Origin: Castanopsis chinensis
Lineage: Eukaryota; Streptophyta; Magnoliopsida; Fagales; Fagaceae
DNA length: 64,000 nt
Direction: 5' to 3'
Assembly (NCBI GenBank): GCA_032878915.1
Contig: JAVQMG010000103.1
Coordinates: forward strand, 12,150,501-12,214,500
Positions 22,581 to 34,476 of the stretch are shown piece after piece (within the stretch, counting starts at the first letter, position 1; each line of letters begins with the position of its first letter). The notes beneath the pieces are model-generated. The model did not search any database. It was given only the letters and a program-made list of their open reading frames with translations, and had not been told where the DNA came from. The position numbers and the translations under genes are program-made.

Positions 22581-22811
22581 AATATCATGTTTTATATTAA
22601 TACTTATTTATGTGGGTTTCAGTTTACTCGACTAGTAAAGTCTCTGATTGTTGATAATAAAAAGCTATCATCAGGAGCTTACGCCATAGGTTGAAGCTAT
22701 CTCAAAAAAAAAAAAAAAAAAAAAATCAATTAGCTATTGTCAATGGTTTTTAATTAGGAAGCTTTCTAAATATTAACATGATGTTAATTGCCAACATAAT
22801 TGGTTTTATTA

Positions 22812-22817
<6 letters not shown>

Positions 22818-22861
<44 letters not shown>

Positions 22862-22862
22862 G
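22818..22862. repeat. TA microsatellite
   Basis: An almost pure TA tract with one interruption. Confidence 0.9.
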
Positions 22863-22945
22863 CTTTCCTTTATAAATGTTTGTATTCCAACGTTCTTATT
22901 TAAATATGATATGGTAATGTCATATATGGAAGGTTTTTCAGCACT

Positions 22946-23530
22946 TAAGGCTCCGCTTGGAAATTCATAAGTGAAGGGAATGGAATGAAATGGAATGAAA
23001 TGATTATAAGGGAATAGAAAAGAATGGAATGGAATGGAATAAATTTAAGAAATGGAAAAGAATGGAATTGAATGGAATTAAGTAACCTTGATTGGATGTT
23101 TTAAAATAAAAGAATAGAAATGAATGAAAATGAATGGAATGTAAGTAATCTTGTTTGGGAGTAACATGGAGGGAATGGAATGGAATCATTTTATTGCAAT
23201 ATTACTATTAGACCCTTGTTTTAAAATAAATGGTTGAATAAATAGGGGTATTTTGGGAGTTTTAATAAACAATTCATTAAATCTAATTTCATTCCCTCTC
23301 ATTCCTCCCAATTTCGGAGGGAATAAAATTTGAGGTTTTAAGGGAATAGAGAGGAATGAATGTTCCCTCCTATCCATTCCATTCTCTCCCACTTAAACTC
23401 CCAAACGAGGGAATGGGCTTTCCATTCCCTCCTTTAAAACTCCCAAACAAGGGAAGGGAAGAATATTCTAAAATTATTCTTTTCATTCATTTCCATTCCA
23501 TTTCATTCCCTCCTCCCAAGCGAGGCCTAA
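22946..23530. mobile_element. AATGG-rich foldback element
   Basis: The left end AAGGCTCCGCTTGG and the right end CCAAGCGAGGCCTAA are inverted repeats. The arms are complementary GGAATGGAATGAAATGG-type and CCATTCCATTTCATTCC-type arrays, so the whole ~585 bp could fold into a hairpin. Open frames on both strands are translations of the repeat. Non-autonomous; superfamily not assigned. Confidence 0.6.
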
Positions 23531-23754
23531 GTGTACAGCTATTTCTGAATTATTTTATGTTACAAACAGTTACCATATATACAATTATTTACTATTTGGT
23601 TTAATAGAGAGTCAAAAACAGCTGGCAATATTTCAAATGTATATTCTGAAACTTTTTAAACAAATTTGTAATAAAGTTCATTATGGGCTTTTGTTTTCAA
23701 TAGCATTATGACACCATTCATTTGTTTTCAACGAATAGTTTTGGCACTACTGTA

Positions 23755-23883
23755 CACCCTTGGTGTGATGGTCACTCCACAAATATAAGTGCTTGTGGGG
23801 TGTGGGGGGCAAGGGCCGAGATTCAAGTCTCTAGGAGGGAGCTTCACACACATATAAACCTAAATTAGGCTAGAGTAGAATTC

Positions 23884-23890
<7 letters not shown>
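23755..23890 (+). mobile_element. tRNA-derived SINE, copy 2
   Basis: TTGGTGTGATGGTCACTCC (A-box-like) and GAGATTCAAGTCTC (B-box-like) lie about 50 bp apart, and the copy ends in a TA tract. Related to 21305-21432. Confidence 0.5.
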
Positions 23891-23923
<33 letters not shown>

Positions 23924-24219
23924 AAAAAATAAAATAAAAAACGAATAGTTTTGGCAAAAGACATTTTGATGTCCGGTTTTTATATTATATATATGTGTGT
24001 ATAAAATAAAGAAAGAAAGAAAGAAAGAAAGCTATTGATTTTCCATCGATTAGTTCCGGCTATCTTATATATACATATATAGAAAGAAATAAAATTTTCT
24101 AGATCACCTTATTTTGAATTACAAAGCTACAAACTTTCAAAAAAACAATTTTTATTATTGTTCAAAACACTTACCATCTACTGCTTCTTACTCTTCACAA
24201 AAATATTTTATCTCTTACT
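23891..24219. other. Spacer with TA and GAAA microsatellites
   Basis: A TA tract at about 23891-23921 and a (GAAA)n tract at about 24008-24030. No gene is visible. Confidence 0.5.
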
Positions 24220-24492
24220 CTATTTTTTGGGAAAAGAAGGCGTTATGGACAACTTATATCCTATGAACAGTGTACGCTCGCAAGGATAATGAACATAGGT
24301 GGTTGGGCTATTGTATCCTAGGGACAACGTGCAGAAATCATTTGTCTTAACTACATCAAATAAACCATAGATAATAAGATTTGTCTCAAGATAGTGACTT
24401 GGTCCACGCCTCATCTCTGCCATCTCTTTTGATAATATCATTTTGCGTAATTTCCAAGGAAAAGTTAGGTAATATCTCTTCTTTATTTCCAA
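24220..24492 (-). other. Unrecognised open frame, 90 codons
   Basis: An uninterrupted frame with a balanced composition (KKRYYLTFPWKLRK, EMAEMRRGPSHYL, YVHYPCERTLFIGYK) that is less biased than other chance frames here. No family was recognised, and no start context or splice partner is evident. It may be an exon remnant of an unidentified gene or chance. Confidence 0.2.
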
Positions 24493-24509
24493 CAGATATC
24501 AGTGGTAAT

Positions 24510-25195
24510 TTCAAGTTATTCCCCGCCTATAAAAGCATGTTAAATTAAACTATTTGAATTAGTTGCTTGGTAAATCTTGAGAATAGCTTTAAAGGTAACA
24601 TTCGGTTTAGTAAATTCCAACCTTCTTGTGCTTAAGTCTGTAGTTAAAATAGTAATTTACAGACCAAACGATAAAATCTGTATAAACTAGATTTTTATTT
24701 CCCCAGAAATTGCATTCTACTCTGCTATGACTTTTTATGGAGGAATAGAAATGCTATAAATTATTTAAGTACCCTTTGTCCTAAAGAAAATTTTGGAAAA
24801 TTATGCAAATAGTACTTGGCAGCTTCGACTCTCTCTAGCGTTCCAGAATCCTTTTTGTGGAGACAATTTTCAGCATTGTAATTAAAAATCCCAGCTTTTA
24901 CAACAGAGGTGGAATCTTCAAATACCAATCTTTCTAAAGTCAATGACATTTTCAAAAGGTAATTAAAAGGTCGACGTGATGCTAGTGTGGAACCAACAAG
25001 ATCTAGTAGAAAAGTCTGTCATTAACAACCAACACACTGAAGAAAGAATACCTGGAAATAGCATTAATTTAGAAACCACCTCAACCTCAGGTCTTTCAGT
25101 TTTGATGTTGTTCCACCCATGGACCTTAGGTAGCTGGGTTGTTGCTATATTTTTGGGCCTCAATGGCCAATACCATCAATTTGGTTTATAGGTTT
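24510..25195 (-). pseudogene. ARAD-like gene fragment (exon 2 end plus introns)
   Basis: 24541-24760 matches intron 2 of the exostosin gene. 24780-25000 matches the 3' two thirds of its exon 2: the region of GTTGACATTTTCAAAAGGxAATT and GATGCTxGxGTGGAACCAxCA. From 25005 the sequence jumps to intron 1 material (AAGTCTGTCATTxACAA, as at 43250) and then ACCTCAGGTCTTT, as at 43775. The intron 1 piece lacks the 43324-43752 inverted-repeat element, so it behaves as an empty site for it. The exon 2 part has deletions and frameshifts. It retains a CGA codon where the intact gene has CAA. Confidence 0.65.
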
Positions 25196-25226
25196 TTCTA
25201 TCCATGTTGACAAGCCGTGAGATTAT

Positions 25227-25754
25227 TGATGGGATTGACGAAGTTAACTTCTCTAGACGAACTCATCCAAACCAACGAGGCAACATTGACAAACGAACTA
25301 ACCAGGTGCTTCTGACGATATAAGCCAATTACTGACAAAGGAAAAGAAGCCATTCAATGCGGTCAAAATAAATGCCTCGGACGGTTACAGGGATAGCTGT
25401 ACAGATCGTTGGACTCCCATCAAAGCTCACATCATTGACCATGAAGCGTTACCTAAAGAAGCATTAAACCTTCATAACAGTCACAACGGCTAGGAGCTAC
25501 GAGAATGTATATATACAACCTCCCAGCAACAGCATAAGGTACAAAAAAACACCCAAAAATACTTATTGATACTGTATTAATTTATTTTTTGCAAAGAGCT
25601 TCCATATACTGACTTTGGCATCGGAGGCGCTGTTGCAGGCACCATACCAATGACCGCTTGAGGAGAGCTATCTCACCAATTTCACAGCCCGAAATACGAG
25701 GGTTTGACTCAATCTGGATGCACTTACTTCGATTGGCGAATTTATGCTTCATCA
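25227..25754 (+). repeat. 5' LTR of the Tat element
   Basis: 528 bp, beginning TGATGGGATTGACGAAG and ending ATGCTTCATCA. It contains TATATATACAACC (about 25508), a likely TATA region. Confidence 0.92.
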
Positions 25755-25755
25755 G

Positions 25756-25776
25756 TTTGGCACCGTCTGTGGGAAC
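25756..25776 (+). other. Primer binding site
   Basis: TTTGGCACCGTCTGTGGGAAC follows the 5' LTR after one base. The TGGCxCCGT core is typical of Tat/Athila-type elements, where it pairs with the 3' end of a tRNA, probably tRNA-Asp. Confidence 0.7.
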
Positions 25777-25830
25777 GACATTTTTGTACTTATATTTGAA
25801 AACATAGTTTCTATCAACTTCTATATTCAG

Positions 25831-27120
25831 ATGGAGTCTAACTAGGATTCAACAGCTTTAGCTCAGCAAGTCCAAACTCTTGTGGCCACCATTAAAGAAC
25901 TCACCAAGCAGAATCAGGAAATGAGACTACGGCTTCAATAGGAGGAGAATTGCTCCAAAGCCAACCAAGAGGATGAGGGAGATAGCCATGGAAGAAGTGA
26001 CCAAGGAGGGCCTACTTCCCCAGATGAACAAAACTCAGATCTTTGAGAGAGATGAGGAAGGAGATGGACGAGCTGAGGAACACCATTAAGGAGAAAACGA
26101 ACCAGAGCCTAGATAGAATGGTCAGGGCAACAGACTCTCCCTTCACTACGGCAGTCTTGGAATGCCTAGTGCCTTCGAAATTTTGGTTGCCTCAGCTTGT
26201 ACCATTTGACGAACTTAAGGACCCCCAAGACTACCTCAACACCTTCAAGACGACACTAGGCCTCCAATAGGCTCCTAAGGAAATACTGTGCTGTTCTTTC
26301 CCTACCACTCTTAAAGGAGCTGTAAGGGAATGGTTCACAAAGTTGCCAACTTTGTTCATCGACAGCTTCAAGCAGTTAAGCAATGCCTTTTTTGCGCCAC
26401 TTCGTTAGAGGACAACGTCCTAGGAGGCCAGCGGACCATTTACTCACTATTATACAAGGGGAGAAGGAAACCATGCGGTTATACGTGAAACGATTTACTC
26501 GAAAGACCTTGGAGGTAGATGACGTTGACGACAAAGTGCAGCTGACGACCTTTAAGGCAAAGCTGAAGTCTAGAGAATTCGTGGTTTCACTCGCAAAGAA
26601 TCCTCCTAAGACGATGGCAGAGATGCTCCTGAAGGCACAAAAGTATATGAATGCTAAAGATGCACTAGCAGCCATAAAGGACGTAGAAAAGCCGGGAAAC
26701 AAGGGAAGCAAGGAGGACGATCGTAGAAGACAAAAAAAGGAGTGTCCAGATTGTCGGACCAGTGACGAAGGCAAAAGGAAAGACGAGAAAACTTCTCAAA
26801 CGGTAAAATTCACCCTTCTAGTCATGCCTGTTAACAAAATTTTGATGCAGAATAAGGATGAGCACTACCTCAAGTGGCCAAGGCCATTACATTCATCCCC
26901 TAGCGTCCGTGACAAGAAGAAGTACTGCCGGTTTCACATGGATCATGGCCACTACACAAAAGATTGACTATACCTAAAAGAGCAAATAGAGGAGTTGATA
27001 CGAAAAGGAAAACTGCAAAAGTATGTGAAGAAAGGGGAGTCTAGCAGTTTCAGGGACAGTAACAAAAACCAGTGCGAGTCCTCGCCCAAAGACGGAGATA
27101 ACACGTCCCAACCTCCGTAG
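25831..27120 (+). pseudogene. Tat element gag, degenerate
   Basis: The first ATG is at 25831, but TAG follows at codon 5 (25843) and again at 25939. The frame shifts near 26030 and again near 26390. The readable core has FDELKDPQDYLNTFKT and, after the second shift, RPADHLLTIIQGEKET, SLAKNPPKTMAEML and KAQKYMNAKDAL. These are typical of Ty3/gypsy retrotransposon gag, the capsid-like nucleic-acid-binding protein. A Cys/His stretch (CRFHMDHGHYTKD) precedes a TGA where a Cys codon is expected. No working Gag could be made. Confidence 0.8.
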
Positions 27121-27123
27121 AAT

Positions 27124-27780
27124 TTGATTGGGGAGATAAAGACAATCATTAGAGGACCATTCACAAGCGGGTCATTCAGATCCCTCAGGAAAGCATATCA
27201 AAGGCAGGTGAACAGCGTCCACATGATACCCCCGTTTAAGCAAAGACGGATGGACCAGGACATATCTTTCAACAAGGAAGATGCAAGGGGAGTGAAGCAA
27301 CCTCATAACGACTCCTTAGTAATAAAGCTCGTGATAGAAGGATTCGATACCAAGAGAATTCTCGTGGACAATGGAAGTTCTGCAGACATTATCTACCTTA
27401 CTGCTTTCCAACAGTTGAAGCTAGATCCAGGAAGACTACGCCCATTTAACTCCCCTCTCATCAGTTTCAGTGGGGACAGAGTATATCCCAAAGGTATAGT
27501 GACATTAACAGTAATAGTGGGGACCTACCTTAGGCAGTTAACCCATCAGTTAGACTTCTTGGTGGTAGACTGCTCCTCATCTTATAATGTGATTATTGGG
27601 AGGCCCACACTCAACCGATGGAAGTCAGCCACGTCCACTTATTGCCTAAAGGTAAAGTTCCCAACTAAGAACGGCATTGGCGAGGTAAAAGGAGATCAGG
27701 TCCTAGCCAGAGAATGCTACCAGGCTGTGTTGGCTGAAGGAGAACCATACATAGATGATCAAGGGGAAAGAAGAAGATAA
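27124..27780 (+). pseudogene. Tat element protease region
   Basis: An open stretch of 218 codons with the retropepsin-like active-site motif VDNGSSADI at residues 81-89 (nt 27364 on) and NVIIGRPTLN about 100 residues further. This is the retroviral-type aspartic protease fold that processes the polyprotein. It is open by itself but has no intact upstream gag frame. Confidence 0.8.
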
Positions 27781-29142
27781 AGTGGAAGCCTTAGAGACAG
27801 TGGAATTAGTCAAAGGAGAAGTAACCAGGACGACAAGAATAGGGATGACACTAAGTCTTGAGATGAGGACAAGGCTGGTCCAATTCCTCAGAGAAAACCT
27901 AGACGTCTTCACATGGAGTCATAAAGACATGCCCGGCATATCCCCGAAAGTCATCCAGCATAAGCTGAACGTGGACCCCAAGAAAAAGCCTGTCCAGCAA
28001 AGACAACTAGTCTTCACCCCAGAACAGAACCAAGAAATTACAAACGAGGTTAACAAACTGTTGTCAACAAGGTTTATCCGGGAGGTTTACTATCCTGATT
28101 GACTCGCCAACGTCGTACTAGTGAAGAAAGCAAATGGAAATGGAGAATGTGCGTGGACTTCACAGACCTGAACAAAGCTTACCCGAAGGATAGTTTCCCA
28201 CTACCGAGGATAGACTAGCTGGTGGACTCTACGGCCGGACATAAGTTGCTAACGTTCATAGATGCTTTCTCAGGGTACAACCAGATAAAAATGGCTGAAG
28301 AAGATCAAGAAAAAACTGCTTTCATCACAAGTCAAGGGCTCTATTGCTATAAGGTGATGCCCTTCGGGCTGAAGAACGCAAGAGCAACCTACTAGAGGTT
28401 AGTGAACAAGATGTTCAGCAAGCAGATTGGCAGCAATGTGGAGGTGTAAGTGGATGACATGCTTGTCAATAGTAAAGAAGAACTTGCCCATCTAGACTAC
28501 CTGAAGGAGACGTTTTCCACCCTCAAAGAATACCAGATGAAGTTGAATCCTAGCAAGTGTGCCTTTGGTGTAGCCTTAGGGAAGTTCTTGGGATTCATAG
28601 TGTCCCAAAAGGGGATAGAAGCAAACCCGGAGAAAGTACAGGCCATAATCAACATGACATCGCCCAAGACTGTCAAAGAAGTCCAAAAGCTCACAGGAAG
28701 GATTGCAGCACTCAATAGGTTCGTCTCTAGGGCAACGGAAAAATACTTACCCTTCTTCAAGACATTGAAGCAGGCTTTCGCCTAGACTGACGAATGCGAG
28801 GAAATGTTTCAAGAACTCAAACGTTACTTGAACAATCCACCCCTTCTAAGTCCACCCAAGAAAGGGGAAAACTTATATTTATATTTTGCAGTATCAGCCA
28901 CAGCCGTGAGCGTAGCCCTGATTCAAGAAGAGGGCAAGACACAGCTTCCAGTTTACTATGTCAGTCAAGCTTTCCAAGGTGTAGAGGCCAAGTATCCAAG
29001 GATCGAGAAGATTGCATTCGCGTTGATAATAGCCTCACGTAAACTACGACCGTACTTTCAAGCGAACCCTATCCTGGTGATGACGGACCACCCCATCAAG
29101 AAGTCCATGAACAAGTCTGAAGTAGCAGGGAGAATGGTCTAG
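27781..29142 (+). pseudogene. Tat element reverse transcriptase and RNase H connection, degenerate
   Basis: Recognisable blocks are MPGISPKVIQHKLNV, a degenerate finger region, CVDFTDLNKAYPKDSFPLP, DAFSGYNQI and FGLKNA, then VDDMLV. At the catalytic YxDD box the Tyr codon is TAA (28447-28449). Other breaks are TGA at 28100 (expected Trp), a one-base deletion near 28140, TAG at 28216 and 28393, and TAG at 29140. Downstream, KFLGFIVSQKGIEANPEK and the RNase H-like region with PVYYVSQAFQG are present. The enzyme that would copy RNA to DNA is dead. Confidence 0.88.
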
Positions 29143-29271
29143 TGGGCAATCGAACTCAGTCAGTTTGACATTGGGTATCACCCCAAGACGGCCATTAAGG
29201 CATGAGCCATGGTGGACTTCATCGCCGAGTTCACCCTCCTAGAGGAGGACCGCCTCACCAACAAGACAGAA

Positions 29272-29640
29272 TGGTGGACAGTGCAGACCGATGGTTCGTC
29301 AGCCTAACAGAGGGGAGGAGTAGGGATCGCCATAACCGCCCCTGACGGAGAAATGCTCAAGTATGGAGTTCAACTGAAATTCCCAGCCACCAATAACAAA
29401 GCAGAGTACGAAGGAATATTGATGGGATCAAGACTCAAGAAGGCACTCAGAGCTAAGAACCTGCTAGTCCAGAGTGATTCAAAGCTGGTGATAGGGCAGA
29501 TTAAGGAAGAATATGAGGCAAAGGAGGAAAGAATGCAGAAATACCTCAAGCTGGCCAAGCATCTGACTCAGGAATTTGATAAAGTGGAATTTGAGCAGAT
29601 CCCTCAAAACTAGAACATTTTAGCAGACTAAGTCGCAAAG
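29272..29640 (+). pseudogene. Tat element RNase H segment, degenerate
   Basis: Contains TDGSS (first catalytic Asp context), GGVGIAI, NNKAEYEGIL (catalytic Glu region) and QSDSKLVIGQI (Asp region), in the order typical of RNase H. TAA follows DGSSA, and TAG (29611) and TAA (29629) break the end. It would remove RNA from the RNA:DNA hybrid during replication. Confidence 0.8.
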
Positions 29641-29880
29641 CTGGCATCGTCAGAAGAGGGAGCGCCAAGCATAGGCTTGGTGATGGAAGTCCATAAATGC
29701 CCCAGCATCGAGGAAATCTCCACCTTCACAATCCAAAGCACATGTAGCTGGATGACACCAATCATATCCTTTCTCCAGGATAGGCACCTCCCTTAAGACA
29801 TCGAGGAGGCCAGGAAGGTCAAGAAGAAAGCAATCAAGTTCACAATCCTGAACGACGCACTATAAAAGAGAGGCTTTTCC

Positions 29881-30963
29881 ATGCCTTACCTAAAGTGCGT
29901 GGACAAAGAAGAAGCCAAATACATTCTAGAGGAGATCCATGAAGGATTTTGTGGAGACCATGCAGGCCCCAGATCACTAGTAAGTAAAGTTATCAAAACA
30001 GGTTATTTCTGGCCTACAATGCAAGTAGATGCAAGAGAGCTCGTCCAGAAGTGCGACAAGTGCCAAAGGTTTGGGAATGTCCAACACCTTCCAGCAGAGA
30101 GACTAACGACGATATCCTCCCCCTGGCCCTTTGCACAATGGGGAATCGACATCATCGACCCGTTACCTCAAGGTAAAGGACAGGTAAAATTCCTACTAGT
30201 CGCCATTAATTACTTCACAAAGTGGGTCGAAGCAGAGACACTAGCAACCATCACCGAAGTCAAAATCCAGAACTTTGTGTGGAAGAACATAATTTGCAGG
30301 TTCGGGATCCCACAGATGATCATATCAAATAATGGGCGACAATTCGACAGCCAAAGTTTCAGGGACTTCTACTCAGGCCTAAAGATCAAGAACCAGTTCT
30401 CATTCCCGGGACATCCACAGGCAAACGAACAGACGGAGGTGACAAATCAGACACTACAAAGGATTATTAAGGCCTAATTAGATGATGCAAAGGGCGTTTG
30501 GCCGGAAGAATTGCCCAATGTCTTGTGAGCTTACAAGACCACGACAAGAACCCCAACGAGAGAAACCCCTTTCAAACTCACCTATGGCACCAAGGCAGTA
30601 ATCCCGGTCGAGGTAGGCATAACCAACATCAGGCAAGAGATGTTCCATGAGGAGAGTAATGACGACCAGATACGAGTCAACCTAGATTATCTAAACGAAG
30701 TGAGAGAGAAAGCCTCCGATAAGATGACGAAGTACCAACGGAAGATGGTCGAGTACTACAACAAGAGAGTGAAGCTCAGACGACTTGACATAGGAGACCT
30801 CGTCTTGCGAAAGGTCACCCCAGCAACCCGAAACTCTGTCTAGGGAAAGCTCGGCCCCACATGGGAAGGACCCTACTGGGTTGTCCATTACTCCAGACAA
30901 GGCAGCTACCACCTAGAGACCTTAGACGGGTAGAGTCTTCCACAACCATGGAACATTGAGCAC
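29881..30963 (+). pseudogene. Tat element integrase, degenerate
   Basis: The zinc-binding H-H-C-C region (CDKCQRF for the Cys pair) is followed by the DDE core. WGIDIIDP carries the first Asp. The second motif reads SNNGRQFD where SDNG is expected, an Asp to Asn change at 30328-30330. TEVTN carries the Glu. Stops occur at 30475 (TAA), 30841 and 30931 (TAG), the last two in the C-terminal region (LRRLDIGDLVLRK). Integration activity is therefore lost twice over. Confidence 0.85.
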
Positions 30964-31080
30964 TTGAAGAAATACCACTAATAGATGTAACAGACGATTG
31001 TACTCATTCTCGAAAGCAATAAAAAGAACTATTCAACCAATGTTTTAATGAGTGCAGATTTTGTAATGTGAAAGTAGCCC

Positions 31081-31560
31081 AAAAATGACTAAGTAACAAG
31101 ATTCCGCCTAGACGGATGTAAGTTACTGATGAAGCCAAAAGATTGACAAGATCTCTACAAGGGTGTAAGCCACAACAAAATCCAAAAATGGCTAAGTAAC
31201 AAGATTCTGCCTAGATGGATATAAGTTACTGACGAAGCCAAAAGATTGACAAGATCCCTAAGAGGGCGTAAGTCACAGAAAGAAAAGAAAAGGTGGCTAA
31301 GTAACAAGATTCGGCCTAGACGGATGTAAGTTATTGATAAAACAAAAAGACAAGAACCTTGCAACAAACATGTTCAAGAGAAAGCATCTTTTGAAAAAAA
31401 GGCTCAAGCTGAATTTGAGGTCTCAACCAGTTCACCAAAACCCTTGACAAGGATCCTTGAGCAGGTACAAGTCACAGGAAATCAACTAAATAACAGAACC
31501 CACATAGATAGGAGCAAATTGTTGACGAAAAAAAGGAAAGGTCACAACTAAAAATTCTTT
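31081..31560 (+). repeat. 103-105 bp tandem repeat in the Tat element
   Basis: AAGTAACAAGATT starts at 31091, 31194 and 31299, each followed by CTAGAxGGATxTAAGTTA and GACAAGA. A fourth, weaker unit (CTAAATAACAGAACC) lies near 31485. Non-coding; tandem repeats between pol and the 3' LTR are common in this lineage. Confidence 0.75.
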
Positions 31561-31805
31561 GCTAAACATGGACGCAGAAAGGAAAACTACAGGAACATAA
31601 ATCCCCAGCAAGTAAGTATGTAATTGCCAATTTAATTTAAGCTCAAAAACAGCGGGCAGTTATCATTGTTTTTACACCTAAACCAAAGGCCCATAAACAC
31701 TGGGCCGAAGATATTGTTCTCAAAGTAGACTTACAAAATGCCCAAAACATAATGAGCAACCAAAAAAAAAAAAAGGAGAAAGGAATTTTTTGGTAAGTGA
31801 TAAGT

Positions 31806-33789
31806 TCAGGAGTTAGTAGCGGCGTCATCTCTGGTGGGGGCATTCTCAGGAGCATCACCTTCTGGAGCAAAGGACTGAGCAGCTTCATCAACCTCCATTT
31901 CCTTATCCACCTCTTCCAAATCTAAGTTTTCCAGATCCACTCCGGTGGGATGCTTGACAAGGTACCTCCTCAGATGCTCAAAACCCTTAAAGTACCAGCT
32001 GAAGAGGATGGTGTTGAACTCACCAGTCTACTGGAAAGCCTCAATAGCATCAGTAGCAATGGATTTGAGCCTCTCCTTGGCACCCAGAAATTGTTCGTCT
32101 TTCTCCAGGGTCAGCTGACACTCAGCTCTAAGGTCATCACTCAGGTCTTGACTTTTTCCTTTTGGGTGGTGGCCTCCCCCATAAAGTCGATGAGTTTCTT
32201 CTTCAGCATAGAATTCTCCACCTTCAAAGCCTCCATCCTGGATGCCAGAGATGCCACCTTGGCCTCTTGAGTGAGCTACTTAGAAGTAATATGAAGACTC
32301 TCCCCCAACACATTAAAAGAAAATTAAAGCTGTCAATACAATGAGAAAGAAAAAGATAGAGACTAAAAGTTGCACGAACTTTTTACCGGAACAATTTTGT
32401 GGACGTGGCAAGTTGCAACCTCGTTAAAGGGCTCGCCGGAAAAGACCTTCAAGTTTTCAGTAGTTACGACCCCGTGTGCCCTTTCCACCACTGGTCTCTC
32501 GTCATCCCAGACGATAGACGAACGATAATTAGCCTTCTCCTTGTCAAATAAGCGCGGCCTTTTAGAGGCGAAAGTAAGGATCTCTTTAATCGAAGTGGCA
32601 GGAAAGGCCGTCCTTGTCGTCTAAGTGCCAGAGAATGGGAGTGACGGAGACAGTTGGGGTAACGGAGGAACTCTTCCCTGTGACGCGCACCGCTCTCTTC
32701 CCGATGCTAGACAATGGCTCGCCCTTCTTTGACCTCATCTTCGCATACATGTCCTTGTTGAACTTGGTCATCATTTCTACGAAGAGGAAAACACTTGTTA
32801 AAAAAAAAAAAAAAAAGCATATACAAGAGAACCAATACTGACGAACCAAACACTTACTCTTTTTTCCTTCAATGTCAATGTTGCGCAGGACGAAGGCAGA
32901 ACGCTCTGGACCAAGACAATAGAAGGAGAGAGCCCTTGGGTCCACCAGATCGTCACAGTCCTCAATCGTCTTCGCATATTCAATTGCCTTCTCCACCCGC
33001 TCTTTATACCTGCTCTTAAGCTTGGGTCATTTCTTAACTGCACAAGACAAGGAATAAAGGAGTTAGAGACAGTAAAAGTAAATGCAACAGCACTCAAACG
33101 ACGAGAGGAAATAATGACGCACCTAAGGTTGGTGTTTCCCACCGACGAAGTAACCTTGGGAGATCACCCCAAACCCCGCTAGAGGAAGTCTTAAAGTTGT
33201 CCCCGGACACAAAGAAAAACCTGGACTTCCAATACCTGAAAGAAGAAGGTAGACCCTTGACGATCCTAGTCCTCCTCTCCCAAGGCACCAATTCATATTA
33301 CCCGTACTCCTTGGACTCTTTCAAGCTATACAAGTAGACAAGCTCGTCTATTTTAAGCATGCCTCCATCCGTAGCGGCCAGCCATATCCCCATACAGCTG
33401 ACCACTATCCTCCATGAATTGGGCATAAGTTGCCCAAGAGCAATACCAAAACGGTCTAACAGCTCCATGAGGAATGTGTGGACAGGAAACCTCAACCCAC
33501 AGACAAAAGTAGATTTGTAAAAGCATACCTCCCCAGGGAAGAAGTGACATGTCCGATTCTCCTCATTAGTTAGACGAATCCTAACTCGCTCTAGTAATTG
33601 GAACCTATCCTTAAACCTACCCAATGTATCAGCATCCAGCCCACACACCTCCTCGAGGGCATGAAAAGCCCTAACTTCTCGAAGGGTAGAGACAGTTGTA
33701 TCTCCCTCCACTGGATCGCTGCTAGACGATAACCAAGTCTCAAGTTCACTAGACCTAACCTCAAACATTATCTCCCGCTCTCTCACCAA
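31806..33789 (-). pseudogene. Antisense extra ORF of the Tat element, degenerate
   Basis: Read from 33789 down, the minus strand encodes HFFPGEVCFYKSTFVCGLRFPVH-like sequence (33550-33470), LMPNSWRIVVSCMGIW and LYSLKESKEYG. After a stop at 33295-33297 it goes on with ELVPWERRTRIVKGLPSSF and VWGDLPRLLRRW. Further down are LVDPRALSFYCLGPERSA (about 32930), a coiled-coil-like stretch, FKGFEHLRRYLVKHP (about 31960) and an acidic end closing at 31806. Antisense frames of this kind are known in Tat elements; their role is unknown. Gaps between segments may be introns or decay. Confidence 0.65.
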
Positions 33790-34476
33790 ATTCTCAAACC
33801 AATCAATTGGTTAACAAAGAAAAGGCAACAAATAGGCCAAGGGAACGCTCAAGCTGTTACCCTCAAAAACGAAATTCTCAAGGTGTGGGAAAACCCCTAA
33901 AACCTCCCTTAAACACGTAAAAAGAAAAGAAATTGAGGGGCAAGCTATCCGAACCTCAAAGCCACTAACCATGGAAAAACCAAAAAACCAAGGAAAAAGG
34001 ATAAATCCTAAAACCCCGAAACCTAGAAACAAACACAAAAGAAGAGGGAGAGAAAATCAAAAATTCACCATAGTGTATGTCTATGCCGATAAGAGAAAAT
34101 AAACAAAAGGTAAGAAGAAAGACATACCTCAACAGAAAATGTAGAAAGCTCTGCCACGCACCAGTCTGGAGAAGAATCACAGAAAGAGATTGAAGAAGAG
34201 AACGCTCAGAGCAATGATTGGGAGTTTGAAAAGGTGAAAGGAAAAAATGAGGAGAGAAAAAGTTTAAAAACCAAAGCTCAAAAAACTAAAATTCAGCGGG
34301 AAACCCAAAGGTCATGCAATTGGAGCATTAACTCCACTAGTCAGAATGTGACATGTGGCCACGGCGCATGTGGCGCCGCCACTATGCAGTTAATGCGGAG
34401 CGTAATCCCAAGAGTAATATACAACCCATAGACCTTTCAACTTTTGTGACCATCATTGACACGTCATGATGACCAC

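Noticed and set aside
22620..22700. SINE or tRNA-like segment
   Set aside because: Words resembling a Pol III promoter are present but spacing and boxes do not fit.
22976..23604. Open frames on both strands
   Set aside because: Translations of the GGAATG/CATTCC foldback arrays.
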